Source: Diadema setosum (lineage: Eukaryota > Echinodermata > Echinoidea > Diadematoida > Diadematidae). Taken from it: 64,000 nt of DNA. Of the stretch, positions 58,194-64,000 are shown one piece after another. The position numbers and the translations under genes are program-made. The notes below the pieces were generated by a model. The model ran no database searches. It worked only from the letters and a program-made list of their open reading frames with translations, and was not told the origin of the DNA. The stretch spans positions 10,505,027 through 10,569,026 of the forward strand of contig CM067062.1 of assembly GCA_033980235.1 (NCBI GenBank), read 5' to 3'. Position 1 is the stretch's first letter. Each line of letters opens with the position of its first letter.

Positions 58194-61100
58194 GTAAGTT
58201 GTCTAAATACCATCACAACTGTGCGTTGATGCACACCTCATTTCCCTTGAGAGCAAATGCTAACACTCTTGCGTGTGCTTAATTGATTGTACATGCCTTG
58301 TGTTTGAGATGATAGTGGTGCAGTGTGTGGTGATTTTTGGATTTCGTCAATTTGCATAATATTACTCAAAGCAAATTGTTTCTCGTATGTTAACTATCTA
58401 CTACTTTTTGAGATGATGACCAAAACATATGGATGTTAGGACAACGCATGACATAAACTATGAATATGTAATGACCGGTATGTCACGACAAATTCATTAA
58501 AGTCACAACTTTACTTCTATGACGAACACAAAATTATGAGTTGATAGCATCGAGATGGAGTAATCCCAATGTATTGACACATTTTAAGATATAACTTATA
58601 ACAGCATGAAGCGTGATGCCGTATCTATTGACGTGGTACGGGTAAAAGAGCGAGATACAATTTTTTTTTTCTCTCCCTATGGCACGCTTTCTCTTTCACA
58701 CACACTAATGTAGGTTCGGATGTGAGAAAGTTAGAGAGACATCAGCAGATGTTAGAATATAGATAAGAATCAGATATGTCCAGAAGTTACACTATAATAT
58801 ATGCTATTTACCATAAAATATGTGATTTTTCTTGTCTTTTAGGCTTACATTCTTATTTCCACCTCTTCATTCAAATCAGGTAAGAAATGAAAGTTGGATA
58901 CTTCATGTTTGATTCCATTTCATGGATAAAGGGCCTACGTATACTACTATTACTTGACGAAATACAATTGCCATATATAGGCTCCCACAATTTGAAATTA
59001 TTGTTGTTCATTTTTGCTGGCTAATTTCATGTCGAGTATTTATATATCTCCCCATTTCACATATTGAATAGCTTCACGATGCGGTGACGTATTTTTTATT
59101 CAATTATATATGATATTACAGTGCATAAAATATTATATTATGATAGCGATAATATTGTGAGTTGGTGAGAGATATTGTAAAATATGGAACACTGATTTGT
59201 TGTTCCTCTATAAAAATCTTAATAATTAATTAATTAATTATATCAAACTCAAAGTAAAAGAATTAAGGAAAAACTGCGAACTGATACCAAACCACAAATA
59301 ACTAGGAATTAGGAAATCAAATAAAAAGGAGGAAAACCCAAGTTTACAAAAACAAGCAAATCTATTATAACTACTAGATACAAGAGTGTTCCTAAATATC
59401 TTTGGACGTTCTTTATTACTACTCTATTTTTCTATTCCTATTGATTTTCATATCTTCGTTCTCCCAATCTCTTTTCATTAGATGCTTCTTCATTTCAATA
59501 GGCCTAAATGTATACTAAATTACCAAATCACACCGTATGCATAACGACACCACCTTTTAGCATTCATGTCTTTCGCCCGAAATGGTTGTTTCTGTCTTCC
59601 ATGTCCCCCATGTTGTAACCGAATCCTCTTCTGCGCTGGCTTACCTGCTGAGAATATCAGATAGAAGCTGCTGAGAAGTTGATGGGGCTTTCTTACCTCT
59701 ATCCCCCCCCCCTGCCTCTTCCAGATTACCCTACCTCCTCTTCCCCATTGCCCATCTATTCCTTTGGTTTTCTCCTGTGCTTTTGTCATTTTCCTCTTTA
59801 TTATTTGTGTTCCCTTTATAGGTCGACGGCGACCACTCGGTCTAGTCCCTTATAACAAGTTTTGTTTTGTGTTTTTGCCATTTTTATCATTACTATTTTT
59901 TGTTCCCTAAATTTCTCGACGACAACCGCTCAATTAGGTCCGTGCCTTGGCTGTCGCCGCTCAGTTACGGAGCGCATTTTGGGCAGCGAGTGGAAACTGG
60001 TCGGTCGCCGCTGAAATTCTAACTCCGCGCTAAACTTCAGCGGCAACCGACCAATGCCCTAAAAATCAGTGGTGCCAGGTCGGTCACCGGTCCGTCACAG
60101 GACGGCGTCCGACCGGAATTGGCCAAAAACTCGCCGACCGGTCGCCGAGTAGGCAGATTTTGGTGATTGTCTTCCTGTGTTTTTGACGTTTGAGACAGCG
60201 CCTTACTATCATGATTGACTGTTTCCCCTAATATGTCGCAAACTACACGATGATCGCAAGATGATGTTCTCTTCTGTATTTGGCTTCCGACGCTATAGCG
60301 GCCCATAATGTTGATTTTGAAGCGTTGCCCTGGGTCGAAGTTGATGTCCACACTCTCGTTGTCGAATCCGTCCTTCGCATGCGTCCAACACTCTGGCTGC
60401 GACTGATATTTTGTTTAATTGTGAAAGTCAATGGCGATATTTTCCTTTGCTATAGGGTTGAGCTTGATTTCCGGGTTTCCAAACAATCGTACACAGTTAA
60501 TCTTTTTTTAGTACTACTCGTTTGCTTTCTGTTGCCTAGTCTATTCTTGGCTGCTTCTCAAGAATCTTGAACTGTTTATCCTTGTTTTTGTTTTCGACCT
60601 CAAGTGTGACGACTTAAGATTCATTCACCTCTGCTTGCATTGCAACTTTGGTGAGCTGTTAAATCGCTTTAAATCCTGCAGTTCCTCTCTAATAGCTTTC
60701 TTTTCTGCTGTCTTGATTGTATCCAAGAATTTCCTGTTGCCAATGATATCTGACACGTTCAAATTAGAACTACAAGCTGATTCACAGGCTGCGTGTGATT
60801 GCTGTGCTATCTGCCTTCTAGTGCTCGCATTCCGCGCCAGTTTCTTTTAAGGCGCAGAGGCAAAACGTTCCTTGTTATCCGCCATTTCAAGCAGAAAGGT
60901 GCAACCAACATATATAGGGTTAGGGCAGAAAAGAGACGGGGTAATTACTTCTGTTTGTCTTAATAATATCAAACATTTCACGGGTTGATTGTGACACAGA
61001 TTTGAGTTTGTCTTCAGCGGTTTGGGAACCAAGATTTACCCGTCACGGGCCCGGTAGTATGAAGCATCGTACCGAGCTTGCTCCGTGACGTTGTCAAAGC

Positions 61101-61449
61101 CATGTTGCCTTAATTACTGAAGTTTCAAACATTCGTTAAATTGTCAAAAAATAACTGTTTTCTCACTCCCGAGAGTTCCCCGCGAAACACAGAACAGTGT
61201 AAAAGCTTTAAAGTACACTTCTTTTTTAACAGAAACTCTTATTGATATTTGGGTGAGAACAATCGAAAAATGAAGTTGAAAACATGAATTCTACAATTGT
61301 GATTTGCAGTGAGTGGACTGATCTGTGAAAGCTGCAATGGGGACACCGGATCGTCAGATCCGCTGGACACACGATGTAATAATCCCATCGACCAAACATG
61401 CAACTCAAATGAATTGGTAAGTGCATACATATGTAGGCACACGCATACA

Positions 61450-61500
<51 letters not shown>

Positions 61501-61795
61501 GTCTTGCTGGTGATGATTTAACTTAAATTTGTTCGAAAATTGTTCGAAACCATGAAAAAGACTCGTGACATGTCTAAAATCTGGTGTAACGGCTAAAAGT
61601 TGTTTGAAGGTATGAACATTTTTATGTTGATATAATTATATATATATAAACACTTGAGAAAGAGCAAATCGTTCGAAAATTTGTCTACAGAAATAAACTG
61701 TTGGTAAATACAGCATAGATTTTGTTCCAGTTTTCTTTCTGATAATCACGCCAACACGTGGACAACTTACCAAATATTATATATATATGTATATA

Positions 61796-61858
<63 letters not shown>

Positions 61859-63945
61859 ATATACCAGTATAGACAAATAGTCTATTAACTGACATGATAA
61901 TGATCTGTATCCATGATAAAGGAAGATTTGTCTACATGATTTATATTACGATTCAAAGCAGAGGTATTTCTCACAAAAGGGCTGTCACCTTTATCAATAC
62001 ATTTTTTCAGTAATATGTCTCAATTTGTACGCAATGTGAATGTATATGATTACATATATATTATGCTCACGGACAGAAGATAAATTCCAAGCACAGTTAT
62101 CAAGATGTAAGAACAAACAACCACCACTAAATTACTTTTAACACAATAATATGAAAAGGCTTAGGGCCTATAGTGTTATCTGTCTTCAAATAAAATAAGG
62201 GAGCAATATCTGCAAATTTCGAACTCTTTTATCTTAGTCTTGTCAAACAGAAATACGTCACCGGGTCGACCAAAACAGCGGAGTTCTCGAGTTCCACACC
62301 GTCATTAAGCGATGCAAGGACACAGGTGCATGTTCGAACTCTGGGGGTTACGTGGCCGCTATCAACTTATGCAATTCAAGAGCCCTTACTGCTCTACCTC
62401 AACAGGAGCTAGTCTGCGTGTATTGCTGCCAAAGCGGCGACAGGTGCAATAACGACGACTCATATGGTGAGTAAAGATACGGCTGAATGTTCTCAGGGAG
62501 ACACCTTCTCCTGCTGCCTTTATCCATGGTCATTGTACATTATTTTGATGATATTTTTAATCACCTGAGTAAACGTCTGGCGTCTGACGTAATGATAATT
62601 ATCATATTGTCAATGCATGGAGTCCTTGAGATGTCCTCATCTTCTAGAGTAGTTCACAAAAATTGCAAGCTATGCTTTTCTTGTGAATTCCTTTTTCCAT
62701 ATAGAGTAACAAGATGAAAAAGTATTACTTACTTGTTTATTTATCTAAAAGCAAAGTTGATATTATCATAATTGTACCCATGTTTTGTTGAAACTTTTTA
62801 AACAAAAATATTATGCACTCATGTAAGCGTCGTGTGTATTGCTTTGTAGTACTTTATGTGGAAATAAAATCATTTGAATTGAATCGACAGTGATTGAATT
62901 GAATTAAAAAACAACAAATAACTTAAAAAAAGGTTCGTAAACTCCTACTTACTGCATTCACTCACCTTTTCAAGCCTCATGTATAAAAAAAAAATGTTTC
63001 CGATGATAGTAAGAAATCTTAAAAAAAAAAAGAGTTGTCACGTATGCATTAACAACAGCAGCAAAAAACAACGACTACAATATTCGTCTTAGTACACAAC
63101 CAGGATTCCCAAGTTTAAAGGATACAGATGAATGAGATATTCCTTTATTCATTTATTTATTTCCTTTGTTTATTCCTTGGGTCTCAAAAGAAAAAAAAAA
63201 TCCAAACACTTATTATGATATATGATAATAAATTAGCCCATGTCTGTTGCTTTTGAGTCGATCATATTTTTTTTTTCTACGTACATGTATGTGTGTGTAT
63301 TCGGTATAACATGTGATTATAAAGATACATACATGGTTTAGTGTTATGGATTAGGCACCTAGCTGTTATCAAAAGTGTTTGGCCTACCTCACCTTAATGC
63401 ACCATATACGAAGCCTGACATTACATTCCCGTCACTATCACAGGCCGAGCATTCTGATACTTAATTTCATGTGCAGGAACAGCCACTGAACTTCGACTAA
63501 ACGTCATCATTCATCCTATCTATCAGTGGCTAGCAGATCTATCGATCAGCAATGTAATGCAATCTCATGAAAGGAGACATAAGGAGAAAGCTTTTATGAA
63601 ATGTAGAAGGCCCTCATATATTTAGGGTCAAACTCTTGGTGGTGATATACCGTTATAGACCAGTCTGCTGACGTAGGATCCTATATCTTAACACCCCTTT
63701 TTAACATAGTTTGCTCCTGACAACCAGCAAGCTTGTCTGAGCCTCTGAGGTATTGGGAATGGAGAAGAGGTTCACTCATTAGTGGTATAGAAAACAGAGT
63801 CTGTTTACAAATTGTACAACTACTGACGATCAGCATGTATCATTCTGATGAACTGAACTTCTCTCTGTTTACAATAATTATCTTACTGTACATTTCATTT
63901 CTTTGCATGCTAGTGCTTTGTCGTTGTAATGTTAATACTCTATGA
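58155..63945 (+). CDS. Ly-6/uPAR-type three-finger protein, 5 exons, about 209 aa
   Basis: Exons 58155-58193, 58843-58879, 61310-61416, 62238-62466 and (tentative) 63728-63945 join in phase into 630 bases. The start MTTNVSKIWPVWLAYILIS is a signal peptide. The mature part opens LICESCNG and has twelve Cys to the end of exon 4, ending VCVYCCQSGDRCNN, which is the CC-x4-D-x-CN signature of three-finger Ly-6/uPAR domains. Such proteins are GPI-anchored, membrane or secreted ligands or receptors. The last exon gives a hydrophobic helix (FTIIILLYISFLCMLVLC) and a short RCNVNTL tail, suggesting a membrane anchor. The exact relative is unknown. Confidence is high for exons 2-4 and lower for exon 5. 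Confidence 0.75.
58843..58879 (+). CDS. three-finger protein exon 2 (end of signal peptide)
   Basis: The exon has 37 bases between a CTTTTAG acceptor and a GTAAGA donor, phase 0 in and 1 out. It encodes AYILISTSSFKS. The split Val codon joins exactly to exon 3. Confidence 0.65.
59930..60140. repeat. CGACCGG/CCGGTCG-rich palindromic patch
   Basis: GGTCGGTCGCCGCTGAA and TTCAGCGGCAACCGACC are inverted, and GGTCGGTCACCGGTCC, CGACCGGTCGCCG and related words follow. This GC-rich patch stands out in AT-rich intron 2 of the three-finger protein gene and is probably an end of a decayed DNA element. Confidence 0.45.
60245..60885 (-). pseudogene. decayed reading frame, possibly an ORF1-like protein of a non-LTR retrotransposon
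   Basis: Read on the minus strand from an ATG at about 60885: MADNKERFASAP, a stop codon, then in the same frame ARNASTRRQIAQQSHAACES, SDIIGNRKFLDTIKTAEKKA and IREELQDLKR. After a frame change come VVTLEVENKNKDKQFKILEK, then LNPIAKENIAIDF and, in another frame, NISRSQSVGRM. The charged coiled coil followed by pieces like RNA-binding ORF1 proteins (I-x-RSHRVG region) suggests a retrotransposon ORF1. Multiple stops and shifts show it is dead. The identity is tentative. Confidence 0.4.
61310..61416 (+). CDS. three-finger protein exon 3 (first Cys group)
   Basis: The exon has 107 bases, acceptor TTTGCAG, donor GTAAGT, phase 1 in and 0 out. It encodes SGLICESCNG, then TRCNNPIDQTCNSNEL. The CxxC near the mature N-terminus is typical of Ly-6 domains. 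Confidence 0.8.
61454..61498. repeat. (AC)n microsatellite
   Basis: About 45 bases of AC repeat just after the exon 3 donor of the three-finger protein gene. The open frames here (poly Cys-Val, Thr-His) are not genes. Confidence 0.9.
61799..61860. repeat. (TA)n microsatellite
   Basis: An almost pure TA run of about 50 bases in intron 3 of the three-finger protein gene. Confidence 0.9.
62238..62466 (+). CDS. three-finger protein exon 4 (rest of Ly-6 domain)
   Basis: The exon has 229 bases, acceptor TATCTTAG, donor GTGAGT, phase 0 in and 1 out. It starts SCQTEIRHRVDQNSG and ends VCVYCCQSGDRCNNDDSY. A second AG 13 bases later (AAACAG) is rejected because it breaks the frame to exon 3. Confidence 0.8.
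63728..63945 (+). CDS. three-finger protein exon 5 (tentative), C-terminal hydrophobic anchor and stop
   Basis: The acceptor ACAACCAG is in phase with exon 4. The open frame continues 72 codons to TGA at 63943-63945. It encodes a spacer, SLSEPLRYWEWRRG onward, then a 20-residue hydrophobic segment and RCNVNTL. Correct phase and a membrane anchor at the expected place favour it, but the acceptor tract is modest and another last exon could lie beyond the window. Confidence 0.45.
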
Positions 63946-64000
63946 TTATCATATGGGCCTAGACTTATATACGCAGGATCGATTTGTATACAGTTGGTAT

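Noticed and set aside
1..64000. CRISPR array, prokaryotic operon or phage content
   Set aside because: The repeats are palindromic transposon families without spacer-repeat regularity, and all genes have introns.

Overview
This window is animal nuclear DNA: intron-rich, AT-rich, full of short palindromic DNA-transposon remnants, and with genes split into small exons joined at GT/AG sites. The gene content and repeats suggest a marine invertebrate deuterostome, most likely an echinoderm such as a sea urchin. That placement is an inference from overall character. All exon models were built by hand from splice sites, codon-phase continuity and protein similarity recalled for the families; no search was run.

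Three genes can be supported. (1) Minus strand, 19639 down to beyond position 1: gamma-synergin (SYNRG), the AP-1/GGA-binding trafficking adaptor. Twelve coding exons join in frame for about 818 codons. They include an N-terminal Gly/Pro/Met/Gln-rich part, a charged coiled coil, an EH domain, and several acidic DDFxxF motifs. The 3' end lies outside the window. (2) Plus strand, 31830-39586: a complete five-exon gene for a 155-residue single-pass membrane protein whose C-terminal 103 residues hold 24 cysteines. I do not recognise the family. (3) Plus strand, 58155-63945: a five-exon gene for a secreted or membrane-anchored Ly-6/uPAR-type three-finger protein with a signal peptide and a C-terminal hydrophobic segment. 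The last exon is tentative.

The rest is mostly mobile-element sequence. Non-LTR retrotransposon fragments lie at 18.3-19.4 kb (+), 28.9-30.5 kb (-) and 52.7-54.0 kb (-, apparently split by a later insertion). A decayed ORF1-like reading frame lies at 60.2-60.9 kb (-). There is a tRNA-headed SINE at 55.0-55.3 kb (-). DNA elements include a 770-bp piggyBac-type MITE with TTAA duplications at 13.4-14.1 kb, a Tc1/mariner element retaining the C-terminus of its transposase at 21.0-21.7 kb, a 1-kb foldback palindrome at 10.3-11.3 kb, a 2.8-kb nested CpG-rich inverted repeat at 25.0-27.8 kb, and several hairpin families with two or three copies each.

The most unusual non-coding signals are these: a 1.1-kb element carrying six DR1-type nuclear-receptor half-site pairs (AGGTCA-A-AGGTCA), ending 67 bp before exon 2 of the Cys-rich gene; a cluster of eleven copies of CAGATACGTTACC or close variants over 1.9 kb in intron 3 of that gene; and twelve copies of the palindromic octamer TAGGCCTA in the window. 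No tRNA, rRNA, CRISPR array or prokaryotic operon was seen. The three genes show no sign of working together.
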